Assembly: GCF_002864685.1 (NCBI RefSeq)
Contig: NZ_NMQZ01000002.1
Coordinates: 176,554 to 240,553, forward strand
From: Alloalcanivorax mobilis
GTDB lineage: Bacteria > Pseudomonadota > Gammaproteobacteria > Pseudomonadales > Alcanivoracaceae
Length of the DNA stretch: 64,000 bases
Direction of reading: 5' to 3'
Both the position numbers and the translations under genes were made by a program. The notes beneath the pieces were generated by a model that worked only from the letters and a program-made list of their open reading frames with translations, had not been told where the DNA came from and did not search any database. Position 1 is the first letter of the stretch. Each line of letters begins with the position of its first letter. Positions 16,913 through 26,548 of this stretch are shown here, piece after piece.

Positions 16913-18943
16913 ATGCGAAACAGAGCCGAACAGCAAGATAGAATCGAACAACGCCGTGACATGGTGGGCCAGATCGCCGCGCGCGGCGTCAGGGACACTC
17001 GAGTGCTGGAGGCGATGCTCCGGGTGCCCCGTGAGCGTTTTCTGCCCGCGTCGATGCGGGAGCACGCCTACGACGATTCGCCGCTGCCGATCGCCGAAGG
17101 CCAGACCCTTTCACAGCCTTATATCGTGGCGCTCATGGCCGAAGTGGCCACCCTGCGCCCTGGCGAGCGAGTCCTGGAGATCGGCACCGGCTCCGGCTAT
17201 GCCGCCGCGGTGTTGTGCGCGATGGGCATCGAAGTGTTCACCGTGGAACGCCTGGCCCGGCTGGGCGAGGACGCTCGGGCGGTGCTCGAAAAACACGGTT
17301 TCGGCGGCATCCAGGTGCGCATTGGCGACGGCACTCTGGGTTGGCCGGAACAGGCGCCTTTTGATGCCATTATCGCCACGGCGGGGGGCAGCCAGGTGCC
17401 CGAACACTGGAAGGGCCAGCTCAAACCGGGCGGTCGGCTGGTCATGCCGATCGGAGACACACCCCGCCAGCAGCGGCTGATCCGGGTCACCCGGGTGGGC
17501 GATCAGCGCTTCGAGCAGCAGGACCTGGAGGCGGTGCGTTTCGTGCCGCTGATCGGCGAGCAGGGTTGGAGCGAGGCGCAAGCCGAGTCGAGCCGGCCAC
17601 GCTCCCCGGCGGCGGCCCGCGCCCCGGCCGAAGACGACGACGCTGCGTTGGTGGCGGACATCGCCGCCGCCGTGGAGCCGTTGCCGGAGATCGACGACCC
17701 CGCGTTCGCCCGCTGCATCGACCGGTTTGCCGATCGCCGGGTGGTATTGCTGGGGGAAGCGAGCCACGGCACTTCCGAATTTTACCGGGCGCGGGCCGCC
17801 TTGACCCGGCGGCTGATCGAGCGGCACGGTTTCAACCTGGTGGCGGTGGAAGCGGACTGGCCCGATGCCGAGGTCATGGATCGTTATGTACGCCATCGGC
17901 CCGCGCTGGACGGCCCGGACCCACCGTTTCAGCGCTTTCCTACCTGGATGTGGCGCAATCGCGAAGTACAGGACTTCACCCGCTGGCTGAAAGCGCACAA
18001 TGCCGGGCTCACCAGTGATCGGCGAGTCGGCTTTCGCGGCCTGGATCTCTATAACCTGTCCGCCTCGATCCGCGCGGTGCTTGATTACCTGGAGGAAGTG
18101 GACCCGCACGCCGCGCGTGCCGCCCGACAACGCTACGCCTGCCTTGCCCCTTGGCGGAACACGCCGGCGGCATACGGCCGTGCCGTGCTCAGCGAACCCG
18201 AGAAGGCTTGCGAAGAAGCGGTGATCGCTCAGCTCCGCGCGCTGCTCGAAAAACAACTGGAGTACGTGAACGGCGATCAGGATCGGTATTTTGACGCCAC
18301 TCAGAACGCGCGCCTGGTGGCGTCGGCGGAGCGCTATTATCGCAGCCTTTACCACGGCGCGGCGGAGAGTTGGAATCTGCGCGATCGCCACATGTTCGAA
18401 ACGCTGGAAAATCTTCTGGCCGAGCGTGGCGGCGACAGCAAAGCGGTGGTCTGGGCACACAACTCGCACATCGGTGACGCCAGCGCCACCGACATGGGGC
18501 GTCAACGTGGCGAGTTGAACCTGGGCCAGCTATGCCGCAAACGGTTTGGCGAACAGGCGGCGCTGGTGGGGCTGTCCACGCACGCCGGCACGGTGGCCGC
18601 CGCGGACGATTGGGACGGGCCGATGCGGATCAAGACGGTGCGCCCGGTGCGTCAGGACAGCCACGAGCATTTGGCACTGGGCACCAGCTTGCCGCGCTTT
18701 CTCCTTGATCTGCGTAGCGGCGTGCTCAACGAGGCGCTCCGTCGTCGGCTCGACCAGCCCCGCCGCGAGCGCTTCATTGGTGTTATCTACCGGCCCGAGA
18801 CCGAGCTGCAGAGCCACTACATGAAGGCATCGCTGGCGTCTCAGTTCGATGCCTGGTTGTGGTTCCGTGACACCCAGGCGGTGACCCCGCTGGTGGCCGG
18901 CTCCGGTGGCGCCGAGGATGACACCTATCCGTTCGGCACCTGA
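16913..18943 (+). CDS. Protein-L-isoaspartate O-methyltransferase fused to an erythromycin esterase-like domain
   Basis: 676 residues in two parts. Residues 1-about 205 are a PCMT-type methyltransferase: the SAM motif is VLEIGTGSGYAAA and the substrate-side motif is GQTLSQPYIVALM. After an Ala/Pro/acidic linker, residues about 245-650 form an erythromycin-esterase-like domain with LLGEASHGTSEFY, VEADWPDA and VWAHNSHIGDA. The first part should methylate isoaspartyl residues during protein repair; the role of the second is uncertain, as this superfamily includes macrolide esterases and proteins of unknown role. It appears monocistronic. The ribosome binding site is weak; ATG 16961 is an alternative start but would trim the first helix. 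Confidence 0.85.
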   Translation: MRNRAEQQDRIEQRRDMVGQIAARGVRDTRVLEAMLRVPRERFLPASMREHAYDDSPLPIAEGQTLSQPYIVALMAEVATLRPGERVLEIGTGSGYAAAVLCAMGIEVFTVERLARLGEDARAVLEKHGFGGIQVRIGDGTLGWPEQAPFDAIIATAGGSQVPEHWKGQLKPGGRLVMPIGDTPRQQRLIRVTRVGDQRFEQQDLEAVRFVPLIGEQGWSEAQAESSRPRSPAAARAPAEDDDAALVADIAAAVEPLPEIDDPAFARCIDRFADRRVVLLGEASHGTSEFYRARAALTRRLIERHGFNLVAVEADWPDAEVMDRYVRHRPALDGPDPPFQRFPTWMWRNREVQDFTRWLKAHNAGLTSDRRVGFRGLDLYNLSASIRAVLDYLEEVDPHAARAARQRYACLAPWRNTPAAYGRAVLSEPEKACEEAVIAQLRALLEKQLEYVNGDQDRYFDATQNARLVASAERYYRSLYHGAAESWNLRDRHMFETLENLLAERGGDSKAVVWAHNSHIGDASATDMGRQRGELNLGQLCRKRFGEQAALVGLSTHAGTVAAADDWDGPMRIKTVRPVRQDSHEHLALGTSLPRFLLDLRSGVLNEALRRRLDQPRRERFIGVIYRPETELQSHYMKASLASQFDAWLWFRDTQAVTPLVAGSGGAEDDTYPFGT

Positions 18944-18972
18944 GGCGAGCAAGACGCGCTGACGGCGGCTGT

Positions 18973-20247
18973 TCAGGCCGCCGCCGGCGCCGGCCGCCGG
19001 ATCAGAAACACCACCACCGCCGCCAGCAGGCAGGCGGCGCCAGCGGCGTACAACGCCGGCGTGTAGGTCAGCAGCAAAGTGCGTGAGAGCCCGGCGCCGT
19101 AGGCGGCGAGGGCGCCGCCCAATTGATGGCCGGCGAAGATCCAGCCGAACACCATGCCGGCTTTTTGCGGGCCGAACGCGCGCCCGGCCAGCTTGATCGT
19201 CGGCGGCACCGTGGCGATCCAGTCCAGGCCATAGAACATGGCGAACAATGACAGGCCATACAGGCTGAATTCGGAGTGCGGCAACCAGAACAGACTCAGC
19301 CCGCGCAGCCCGTAATACCAGAACAACAATTTGCGGGCATCGAAGCGGTCCGAGAGCCAGCCAGAGAGAATCGTGCCGACCAGGTCGAAGGCGCCCATCA
19401 TCGCCAGCACCGAAGCGGCCGGCAACGCGGCCAGGCCAAAGTCGCCGCACAGCGCGATAAAGTGCGTCTGAATCAGGCCATTGGTGCTCAGTCCGCAGAT
19501 AAAGAAGGTGCCGAACAGCACCCAGAACGCCCGGTTGCGCAGGGCGCCGCGCAGCACGCGCAGAGGCTCCATGAACGACAACGACAGCGGTGCCGCGGCG
19601 GGCGGGCTGTCGGCGGCGGCGCCATAGGCGCGCAAGCCCAACTGCCCCGGGTGGTCACGCACCAGCAGAAACACCAGCACCGCCACCAGCACACAGCACA
19701 GCACCACCGGCATCAGCGCCCAGCGCCAGCCAAGCACCTCGATCAGCCAGGCAGCCAGGGGCAGGAACAGCAACTGGCCGCTGGCCACGCTGGCGGTGAG
19801 CAGGCCAATCACCAGGCCCCGGCGTTTCTCGAACCAGCGGTTGGCCACCACCGCGCCCAACACCAGGGCGATCAGCCCCGAGCCCAGGCCCAGCACCACC
19901 CCCCACAGCAGCACCAATTGCCAGATCTCGGTCATCCGCGTGGACAGCGCCAGACCGGCGGCCACCAGCACCAGCGCGCTGGTCATGATGGTGCGCAGCC
20001 CGAAGCGGTCCATCAGCAAGGCCGAGAACGGCCCCATCAAACCGAACAGGATAAAACGCAGTGCCAGGGCGCTGGAGATCTGCTCGGTGTTCCAGCCGAA
20101 CTCCTCGCCCAACGGCCGCAAAAAGGCGCCCGGCAACCCCAACGCCGCCGACGCCGACAGCATGGTCAGAAAAGTCACCGCAGCGATCACCCAGGCGTAG
20201 TGCCAGTGCCGTTGGTGAAGACACTGCGAAAAACGGGAAGCCAGCAT
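18973..20247 (-). CDS. MFS transporter
   Basis: 424 residues with about twelve hydrophobic helices. The cytoplasmic loop between helices 2 and 3 has the MFS signature-like LLMDRFGLRT, repeated in the second half as GWLSDRFDARK. The overall look is that of oxalate/formate-antiporter-like or monocarboxylate-type MFS proteins, but the substrate cannot be assigned. It is the last gene on the minus strand of a run that starts with the TetR gene at 23967, but a 138-bp gap with a REP-like element separates it from the thiolase, so it may have its own promoter. Confidence 0.85.
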   Translation of the reverse strand: MLASRFSQCLHQRHWHYAWVIAAVTFLTMLSASAALGLPGAFLRPLGEEFGWNTEQISSALALRFILFGLMGPFSALLMDRFGLRTIMTSALVLVAAGLALSTRMTEIWQLVLLWGVVLGLGSGLIALVLGAVVANRWFEKRRGLVIGLLTASVASGQLLFLPLAAWLIEVLGWRWALMPVVLCCVLVAVLVFLLVRDHPGQLGLRAYGAAADSPPAAAPLSLSFMEPLRVLRGALRNRAFWVLFGTFFICGLSTNGLIQTHFIALCGDFGLAALPAASVLAMMGAFDLVGTILSGWLSDRFDARKLLFWYYGLRGLSLFWLPHSEFSLYGLSLFAMFYGLDWIATVPPTIKLAGRAFGPQKAGMVFGWIFAGHQLGGALAAYGAGLSRTLLLTYTPALYAAGAACLLAAVVVFLIRRPAPAAA

Positions 20248-20300
20248 GGTTGTTCCTTAGCGCCCAGCGCGACGGCGTGACGCCGTGTCGACAACGCCGC

Positions 20301-20326
20301 GTGGGAGCGATCCTTGATCGCGAAAT
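20301..20326. repeat. REP-like extragenic element
   Basis: The sequence from 20301 (GTGGGAGCGATCCTTGATCG) resembles the GTGGGAGCG-type REP units of Pseudomonas and relatives. A related palindromic copy is at 42421-42460. It sits between the thiolase and MFS genes. Confidence 0.55.
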
Positions 20327-20385
20327 GTTTTCGCCGGTTGGTATGGCGTTTCTGCTCCGAAACCGATGGTTTTGGGCGCCCCCTT

Positions 20386-21522
20386 TTAAAGCGCTTCGAG
20401 CAGGGTGGCAATCCCTTGACCGCCACCAATGCACTGAGTGGCCAGCGCATAGCGTGCTTTTTCCCGCACCAGCAGCGCCGCCGCCTTACCGGTGATGCGC
20501 GCGCCGGTGGCGCCCAGCGGGTGGCCGATGGCCATGCCGCCGCCGTCCAGATTGACGGTGGCGGGGTCCAGGTGCAGATCGCCGATGCAAGCCAGTGCCT
20601 GGGAGGCGAACGCTTCGTTGATTTCCACCACGCCCAGATCGTCCGCGCCGACGCCGCCGCGCGCCAGCACCTTTTGCGTGGCGGGGATCGGCCCCAGGCC
20701 CATCACCGCCGGGTCGCAACCGACGGTGGCGACGGCGCGAATGCGCGCCAGCGGGGAAAGATTATGTCGCTGGGCGAATTCATCGCTGGTCACCAGCACC
20801 GCTGAGGCGCCGTCGGTGAGCGGTGAAGCGGTGCCGGCGGTGACCACGCCGTGCTCACCGAACGCCGGCGGCAGTTTGGCGAGTGCCTCCAGGGAGCTGT
20901 TGGGGCGGATGCAGCCGTCTTCGGTGATCCATTCATTGACGCCGGTCTGAATGGCGACGATCTCCTCACGCAGGTGGCCCTGCTCACGGGCGGTGGCCGC
21001 TTTCTGGTGGGATTCGAGAGCCATCTGCTCCTGACGCCGCCGGGAAATATCATAGCGTTGGGCGACGTTCTCGGCGGTCTGGCCCATGGAAATGTAGGCG
21101 TCGCTGTGTTCTTTCAGCCAGGGGTTGGGTGAGGGGGTCAGGCCGCCCTGGGGCACCATCGTCATCGATTCCACCCCGACGCACAGATAGGCCTCGCCGA
21201 TGCCCGCTTCGATTTGCGCGGCGGCGATGTGAATGGCGGACATGGATGAGCCACAGAAGCGGTTCACGGTCATGCCGCCGACCTGTTCCGGCAGGCCGGC
21301 CAGCAGGCCAACAATGCGCGCCAGGTTGGAGCCCTGCGGGCCTTCCGGATAGGCGCAACCCAGAATCACGTCTTCCAGCAGCGCCGGGTCCAGATCGGTG
21401 CGCGCCAGCAGCCCCTTGACTACCTGGGCGGCCAGGTCGTCCGGGCGGATGTCGGTCAGGCCGCCCTTGTTGGCGAAGTGAAACGGTGAACGGACATAAC
21501 GGCTAATCACGGCTTTCATCAT
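20386..21522 (-). CDS. Thiolase family acetyl-CoA acyltransferase
   Basis: 378 residues. The nucleophilic Cys is C90 (NRFCGSSMSAI). The GGGMAIGHPLGATGAR loop carries the catalytic His, and the second Cys is in CIGGGQGIA. It catalyses Claisen condensation or thiolysis of beta-ketoacyl-CoA; biosynthetic and degradative members are not separable here, but the GCAYPEG and EINEAFASQ segments are typical of FadA-like degradative enzymes. It is downstream of the TetR-thioesterase-MATE run, with 24 nt to the MATE gene. Confidence 0.9.
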   Translation of the reverse strand: MMKAVISRYVRSPFHFANKGGLTDIRPDDLAAQVVKGLLARTDLDPALLEDVILGCAYPEGPQGSNLARIVGLLAGLPEQVGGMTVNRFCGSSMSAIHIAAAQIEAGIGEAYLCVGVESMTMVPQGGLTPSPNPWLKEHSDAYISMGQTAENVAQRYDISRRRQEQMALESHQKAATAREQGHLREEIVAIQTGVNEWITEDGCIRPNSSLEALAKLPPAFGEHGVVTAGTASPLTDGASAVLVTSDEFAQRHNLSPLARIRAVATVGCDPAVMGLGPIPATQKVLARGGVGADDLGVVEINEAFASQALACIGDLHLDPATVNLDGGGMAIGHPLGATGARITGKAAALLVREKARYALATQCIGGGQGIATLLEAL

Positions 21523-21546
21523 TTTGCTCCGGTTGCGGAAACGAAA

Positions 21547-22920
21547 TCAGCGGCGCGCGCCCAGCCACGGCAGGCTCATCAGCGCGGCGTACACGACCAG
21601 TGCCACGGTCAGCGCCGCGCACAGCGCGTGAATGTTGCCCGGGTACAGCCAGGCCATCAGTGAGCAGCCCAGCGCCAGCACCACGAAGCGGCTGACGCCG
21701 GCGAGCATCGGCACGATCATGCGGCCGGTGCCCTGGGCGGCGAAATAGAGCGCCAGACCCAATCCCAGGAAGCCGTAGGCGGGCGCCACAGTGCGTAAGT
21801 AAACGGCGCCGGTGGCGATCGCCTGAGGATCGCTGGTGAACAGGCCCAACCAGGCTTCCGGGAACAAGGCCGCCGCCAGCCCCACGGTTTCGGTGACGGC
21901 GGCGGCCACCAACGCACCGGTCCAGGCGATGCGCCGCGCGCGCGCCACCTGGCCGGCGCCCATGTTCATGCCGACCATGGCGACCAGCCCGGTGCCGATG
22001 CCGAACACGATGGGGATCTGCAGATATTCAATGCGAATGCCCAGGCCGAATCCGGCCAGGGCTTCCATGCTGGTGCGTGCCACGAAGAAGGTACTGACCA
22101 CCACGCACAGATTGGAGAACACGGTGTTCAGCGAGGACCAGGCACCGACGCCGAGAATTTCCGCGAACAGCGCCCGGCGTAGGGGGTGCTTAAGGCTGAG
22201 TTGCACGCCGCCGCGGCCGCGCAGCAGGCTGATTAGGAGCACCACGGTGGCGAGCAGGTAGTAGCTGGCCAGCGCCAGCCCGGCGCCGGCGATGCCCAAA
22301 CCCGGCAGCGGGCCGACGCCGAAGATCAGTACCGGCGAAAGCACCAGCAGCATGGGGATGCCGCCGGTCATCACCGCCGCTGGCAACAACATGTTGCCGG
22401 AGCCGCGTAACACCGAGGACAAACAGTTCATCAGCCACAGAAAGACCGCGCCAATAAAAATGGCGTTGGAATAGGCGAGTGCGGCGGCCAGTCCGGCGCC
22501 TTCACCGCCCATGGCCCGGTAAATCGCTGGCCCGCCGGCCAGAAGGATCACCGAGCAGAGCAACCCCAGGGCCAACCCGATCACCACCGCGTGCAGGGCC
22601 AGCGCATCGGCTTTGTCCTGTTGTCCGGCACCGAGGGCCCGCGCCACCGCCGAGGAAATACCGCCGCCAATGCCACCACCGGACATCATCATCAGCAGCA
22701 TCACCAGCGGAAACACCAGCGCCGCGCCGGCCAGGGCGTCCACGCCAATCAGGCCGACGTAATAACTTTCCAGAAAGTTGGCCAGCGCCTGGGCCAGCAT
22801 CACCACCAGGTTCGGCGCCGCCAGCTTGAGAATGGTGGGCAGCACCGGCCCATGCAGAATCATCCGGGAACGGGCCTGGGCGGCATTGGCGGCGGGGCGA
22901 AGGGTGGCGGCCTGGTTCAT
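21547..22920 (-). CDS. MATE family efflux transporter
   Basis: 457 residues with about twelve hydrophobic helices in two similar halves. The MATE-like opening is ILKLAAPNLVVMLAQALANFLESYYVG (shown here only by its first motif, PNLVVMLAQAL). It probably exports cationic drugs or metabolites with Na+ or H+ coupling. It is 10 nt from the upstream thioesterase gene and 24 nt from the thiolase, so it is co-transcribed; linkage to acyl-CoA genes hints at a lipid or acid metabolite, which is inference. Confidence 0.86.
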   Translation of the reverse strand: MNQAATLRPAANAAQARSRMILHGPVLPTILKLAAPNLVVMLAQALANFLESYYVGLIGVDALAGAALVFPLVMLLMMMSGGGIGGGISSAVARALGAGQQDKADALALHAVVIGLALGLLCSVILLAGGPAIYRAMGGEGAGLAAALAYSNAIFIGAVFLWLMNCLSSVLRGSGNMLLPAAVMTGGIPMLLVLSPVLIFGVGPLPGLGIAGAGLALASYYLLATVVLLISLLRGRGGVQLSLKHPLRRALFAEILGVGAWSSLNTVFSNLCVVVSTFFVARTSMEALAGFGLGIRIEYLQIPIVFGIGTGLVAMVGMNMGAGQVARARRIAWTGALVAAAVTETVGLAAALFPEAWLGLFTSDPQAIATGAVYLRTVAPAYGFLGLGLALYFAAQGTGRMIVPMLAGVSRFVVLALGCSLMAWLYPGNIHALCAALTVALVVYAALMSLPWLGARR

Positions 22921-22930
22921 GGCGAGCGTC

Positions 22931-23362
22931 TCAGAGAAGGATCAGAGTGGAGGTGGCGCTGGCATAGAGCTTGCCGTTGGCGTCGGTGAGTTTCGCTTCC
23001 GCGAACGCCAGCCGGCGGCCCCGGCTGACCACCGTGCCCTCGGCGCGTACCGCGCCGGTGTCCTTGGTCATGGCGCGGTGGTAGGCCACTTTCAGCTCCG
23101 CGGTGCTGTAGCCCTGGCCGGCCGCCAGGGTGGAATGCACCGCGCAACCACAGGCGGAATCCAGCAGTGTGGCGGCGTAGCCGCCATGCACGGTGCCGAT
23201 CGGGTTGTAGACCTTCTCCGTGGGCGTGCCCTCGAACACCACGCGGCCTTCTTCAAGTTCGGTGAGGGTGAATTCCATGGTGCGGCCGATGCCGCTGTGA
23301 TTGTCTTGGGTCAGCGCGTGTTGAAGGGCTTGCAGGCCGGTCATTTCGGCAAGACTACTCAT
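22931..23362 (-). CDS. PaaI-type hotdog thioesterase
   Basis: 143 residues. The hotdog-fold helix carries NPIGTVHGGYAATLLDSACG, the conserved region of PaaI-type thioesterases with the catalytic Asp/Gly neighbourhood. Such enzymes hydrolyse short aromatic or acyl-CoA thioesters to limit CoA trapping. It follows the TetR gene by 20 nt and is in the same direction as MATE and thiolase genes, so one transcript under TetR control is likely. Confidence 0.85.
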   Translation of the reverse strand: MSSLAEMTGLQALQHALTQDNHSGIGRTMEFTLTELEEGRVVFEGTPTEKVYNPIGTVHGGYAATLLDSACGCAVHSTLAAGQGYSTAELKVAYHRAMTKDTGAVRAEGTVVSRGRRLAFAEAKLTDANGKLYASATSTLILL

Positions 23363-23382
23363 TGTGGGTCCTTAAGGTCGGG

Positions 23383-23967
23383 TCAGGGGTTGGAGCTGGT
23401 GGTGCCGGGCAATTCCGCCGCCACCGCATGCAGGATTTCCTCGGACAGGGTGGGGTCGTTGACCGCCCGCGCCAGAATCAGGCCGCCCACCATGGCGGCG
23501 GTGGCGGCCACCGCCTTGCGCCGGCGCAGCGCCGCCCGGCGACCGGCCAGCGCGCTGTCCAGCAGGTCGATGAAACGGCCCACGCTGCGGGTGAACGCAC
23601 TGCGCACCGGCGGGCTTTGACGGCTGGCCTCGCCGGCCAGAGCGGCCAGCACACAGCCGTCGCCGGGATGGTCGCGATGACGGCTGGACAGATAACGGCT
23701 GGCCAGGGCGTCCATGGAGGGCTTCTGAGCGCTGCCGATCACTTTGCGCCAGCGTTGGCCGGTGCTGTCGATGGCGCGCTCGCAGGCCTCCGCCATCAGT
23801 TGTTCCTTGGAGTCGAAATGGCCATAGAAACCGCCATGGGTGAGGCCGGCGTTGTTCATCAGTTCGGCCACGCCGATGCCGTCAAAACCGCGCTCGCGAA
23901 ACAGCCTGGCGGCCACCTCGACAATCCGGTCACGGTTCTCGGCGGCTTGTTCTCTGCTCACTCTCAT
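23383..23967 (-). CDS. TetR family transcriptional regulator
   Basis: 194 residues. The N-terminal TetR helix-turn-helix is typical: RDRIVEVAARLFRERGFDGI followed by ELMNNAGLTHGGFYGHFDSK. The C-terminal ligand domain (GDGCVLAALAGEASRQS) is of the type seen in TetR_C_33/34-like members. It is the first gene of the minus-strand run and divergent from the doxX gene. Two inverted repeats in the divergent gap are likely operators; it probably represses itself and doxX. Confidence 0.88.
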   Translation of the reverse strand: MRVSREQAAENRDRIVEVAARLFRERGFDGIGVAELMNNAGLTHGGFYGHFDSKEQLMAEACERAIDSTGQRWRKVIGSAQKPSMDALASRYLSSRHRDHPGDGCVLAALAGEASRQSPPVRSAFTRSVGRFIDLLDSALAGRRAALRRRKAVAATAAMVGGLILARAVNDPTLSEEILHAVAAELPGTTSSNP

Positions 23968-24024
23968 GGCGTTTCTCCCTGGGATCGGCCAGTGTCATGG
24001 CTTCCCGGCGGGTGATTCATTTGG

Positions 24025-24062
24025 ATGATGGGTGTCATTTATATAATGATGATGGTCGTCAT
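24025..24062. promoter_or_regulatory. Probable TetR operators in the tetR-doxX divergent region
   Basis: Two related inverted repeats are visible: ATGATGGGTGTCAT (24025-24038, ATGA-N6-TCAT) and ATGATGATGGTCGTCAT (24046-24062, imperfect). They lie between the TetR gene start (23967) and doxX (24246), in the shared AT-rich promoter region. Spacing fits binding of two dimers. Confidence 0.6.
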
Positions 24063-24245
24063 GTAAATAGAATGGCGAAATTTAAGCGCGAGAAACGTGA
24101 TTGGCGGCCCGGGATGCGGAGCCGGTTGCCGCGTGGATTGTGCAAGATTGGTAAAGGGGCGGGGGCGCTCTTTCCTTTCCCGCACGAAAGCCGTTCAATA
24201 GCCAGCAAACGGTGCCGTGACGGCCAAACCCTCAAGGAGTGAACT

Positions 24246-24629
24246 ATGCAAAACGCGGATGTGGGCAAGCTGATACTGCGTCTGGCCCTGGGTGTGATGA
24301 TTCTTCTGCACGGTATTTTCAAATTGCAGCATGGGGTCGGCGGCATCGCCGGAATGCTGCAGGGCGCGGGGCTGCCGGGCTTTCTCGCCTATGGGGTGTT
24401 TATCGGTGAAGTGATCGCTCCGATCATGATCATCATCGGCTACCAGACCCGGGTAGGCGCGGCGCTGATCGTGGGCAATATGCTGGTGGCCCTGTTCCTC
24501 GCCCACATGAGCCAGCTCTTCAGCCTCACCAGCCAGGGTGGCTGGGCGCTTGAATTGCAGGGCTTCTACCTGTTCACCGCCGCCGCGTTGTTTTTCCTGG
24601 GTGCGGGTCGGTATGCGATGAAGAACTAG
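24246..24629 (+). CDS. DoxX family membrane protein
   Basis: 127 residues with about four hydrophobic helices. The DoxX-like opening is LILRLALGVMILLHGIFKLQ, followed by VFIGEVIAPIMIIIGYQTRV. The ATG is preceded by AAGGAG (24234-24239). DoxX proteins are linked to redox balance or membrane quinone chemistry in some bacteria, but no precise role is known. Divergent from a TetR regulator and probably controlled by it. Confidence 0.85.
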   Translation: MQNADVGKLILRLALGVMILLHGIFKLQHGVGGIAGMLQGAGLPGFLAYGVFIGEVIAPIMIIIGYQTRVGAALIVGNMLVALFLAHMSQLFSLTSQGGWALELQGFYLFTAAALFFLGAGRYAMKN

Positions 24630-24669
24630 GAGCAGGTGTCGGGGAGCTGGTGCTGTTGGCCAGGCGTGA

Positions 24670-24831
24670 GTTGAAAGTTAAAGGTTAAAAGTTGAAACGC
24701 GAATGAAGCCTGAGCCGCCGGCAAGGCCGTGCCCGCGTTTGTGGGCAGTGAACTCCATTCCTTGCCCGGCCAAAGGTCGCTGCGAAGCCATGCAGGCGAG
24801 ACCATTTAACTTTTAACTTTTAACTTTCAAC
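24670..24831. repeat. Extragenic inverted-repeat element (GTTAAAAG-type arms)
   Basis: The left arm (24670-24697) is built of AGTTAAAGG/GTTAAAAGTTGAAA words. The right arm (24805-24831) is its complement (TTTAACTTTTAACTTTTAAC). They enclose about 107 bp of GC-rich sequence. It matches elements at 26624-26782 and 40998-41069, so it is a dispersed family, probably forming a stem-loop in RNA or DNA. No coding function. Confidence 0.7.
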
Positions 24832-24885
24832 GGGTCCTTGGATGGATCGGCCTTTCCTCGAGTACAAACTGCCCGCCTCAACCGT

Positions 24886-25287
24886 CTACAACGACCCTTT
24901 CAACATATTGCTGGTGCTGATCTGGCCGTTGAGGGTCCAGAAATCGTAGAGAATGCCGAGGCCGAAGAGACCGGCGCTGATCAAGTAGAGCAGGCCGGTG
25001 ATCCATTTGCCCATGTAGAAGCGGTGCAGGCCGAACACGCCGAGAAAGGTGAGCAGAATCCAGGCGATGTTGTAGTCGGTGGCGCCGGCGCGGTAGCGTT
25101 GGTCGGCGGCGCGATCCATTCCCGGAATCAGAAACAGATCGACGATCCAGCCGATAAAAAACAACCCCAAGGTGAAAAACCACAGGGTGCCGGTGAGCTG
25201 ACGGCCGTAGTAGAACCGGTGGGCGCCCATGAAGCCGAAGATCCAGAGCAGGTAGCCCACTGCTTTGCTGTGCGTGTCCCTATACAT
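24886..25287 (-). CDS. TM2 domain-containing membrane protein
   Basis: 133 residues with two TM2-type units (GFMGAHRFYYGRQLTG and GVFGLHRFYMGKWITG). Each unit has the G-x-H-R-F-Y motif between hydrophobic helices. TM2 proteins are small membrane proteins of unknown biochemical role. AGGGA lies 5 nt before the ATG. No operon partner. Confidence 0.88.
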   Translation of the reverse strand: MYRDTHSKAVGYLLWIFGFMGAHRFYYGRQLTGTLWFFTLGLFFIGWIVDLFLIPGMDRAADQRYRAGATDYNIAWILLTFLGVFGLHRFYMGKWITGLLYLISAGLFGLGILYDFWTLNGQISTSNMLKGSL

Positions 25288-25366
25288 TGGTATCCCTATG
25301 CATTGTTCGTCCCTGAGTGATTCATGTTGGTAAAAACCAGACTTGAGGTGAGGCCGGCATCGCCGT

Positions 25367-26548
25367 TTAAAGTTCCACTTTGATGCTGGCGATCACCTGG
25401 TTGGCTTTGACCCGCGCACTGTCGATGCTGTTGGCACGCGCCAGCGCCACGCCCAGGCGGCGGCTGCCGTTGACTTCCGGTTTGCCGAACAGGCGCAGGC
25501 CGGTGTCCGGTTCCGCCAGGGCCTGCTCCAGGTTGCCAAAACGCATCGCGCGGGATTCGCCTTTCACCAGCAGCACCGATGACGCACAGGCGCCGCGTTG
25601 CTCGATCATCGGAATCGGCAGATCGAGAATGGCGCGCGCGTGCAGGGCGAATTCCGACAGGTTCTGTGAGATCAGGGTGACCAGGCCGGTATCGTGGGGG
25701 CGCGGCGACACTTCACTGAACCACACCTGATCGCCGCTGACGAAAAATTCCATGCCGAAGATGCCCCGGCCACCCAGAGCGTCCGCCACCGCGCCGGCCA
25801 TGCGCCGGGCTTCGTCGAGGGCGGCGGCGTTCATCGGTTGCGGCTGCCAGGATTCCCGATAGTCGCCGTCTTCCTGGCGGTGGCCGATGGGCGCGCAAAA
25901 ATCCACGCCGTCGCGGTGGCGCACGGTGAGCAGGGTGATCTCGTAGTCAAAGTCGACGAAACCTTCCACGATCACCCGGCCGTGGCCGGCGCGCCCGCCG
26001 GATTGCGCGTACTCCCAGGCCGCCTCCACATCGGCGTCGCGTTTCACCGTGCTCTGGCCCTTGCCGGAGGAGGACATCACCGGCTTGACCACGCACGGCA
26101 GGCCAACTTCGCGAATCGCTTCCAGGTATTCCTCGCGGGTGCCGGCGAAGCGGTAGGGCGAGGTGCGCAGGCCCAGTTCCTCGGCGGCCAGGCGGCGAAT
26201 GCCCTCGCGGTTCATGGTCAGGCTGGCGGCGCGGGCGGTGGGCACCACGGTGAAGCCCTCTTCCTCAAGCTTGAGCAGCTCGTCGGTGGCGATCGCCTCG
26301 ATTTCCGGCACGATCAGGCGCGGACGCTCCTTTTCCACCAGCTCGCGGACAGCGGCACCCTCCAGCATGTTGATCACATAGTGACGGTGGGCCACCTGCA
26401 TCGCCGGCGCATTATCATAGCGGTCCACGGCGATCACTTCGCAACCCAGGCGGGTCAGCTCGATGGCCACTTCCTTGCCCAGTTCGCCGCTGCCCAGCAG
26501 CATGACCCGGGTGGCGGTGTCGGAATAGGGGGTGCCGATGGTGGTCAT
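25367..26548 (-). CDS. purT: Formate-dependent phosphoribosylglycinamide formyltransferase
   Basis: 393 residues from ATG 26548, which is preceded by GAGGAGATCCC, against 392 in E. coli PurT. It uses ATP and formate to formylate GAR in purine synthesis, an alternative to folate-dependent PurN. ATP-grasp features are visible: the N-terminal nucleotide-binding-like loop [16 protein letters not shown], the ATP-binding segment [16 protein letters not shown], and [20 protein letters not shown]. An upstream in-frame ATG at 26605 is not used, as it lacks a good binding site and extends beyond the family length. Monocistronic, flanked by extragenic repeats. Confidence 0.95.
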   Translation of the reverse strand: MTTIGTPYSDTATRVMLLGSGELGKEVAIELTRLGCEVIAVDRYDNAPAMQVAHRHYVINMLEGAAVRELVEKERPRLIVPEIEAIATDELLKLEEEGFTVVPTARAASLTMNREGIRRLAAEELGLRTSPYRFAGTREEYLEAIREVGLPCVVKPVMSSSGKGQSTVKRDADVEAAWEYAQSGGRAGHGRVIVEGFVDFDYEITLLTVRHRDGVDFCAPIGHRQEDGDYRESWQPQPMNAAALDEARRMAGAVADALGGRGIFGMEFFVSGDQVWFSEVSPRPHDTGLVTLISQNLSEFALHARAILDLPIPMIEQRGACASSVLLVKGESRAMRFGNLEQALAEPDTGLRLFGKPEVNGSRRLGVALARANSIDSARVKANQVIASIKVEL

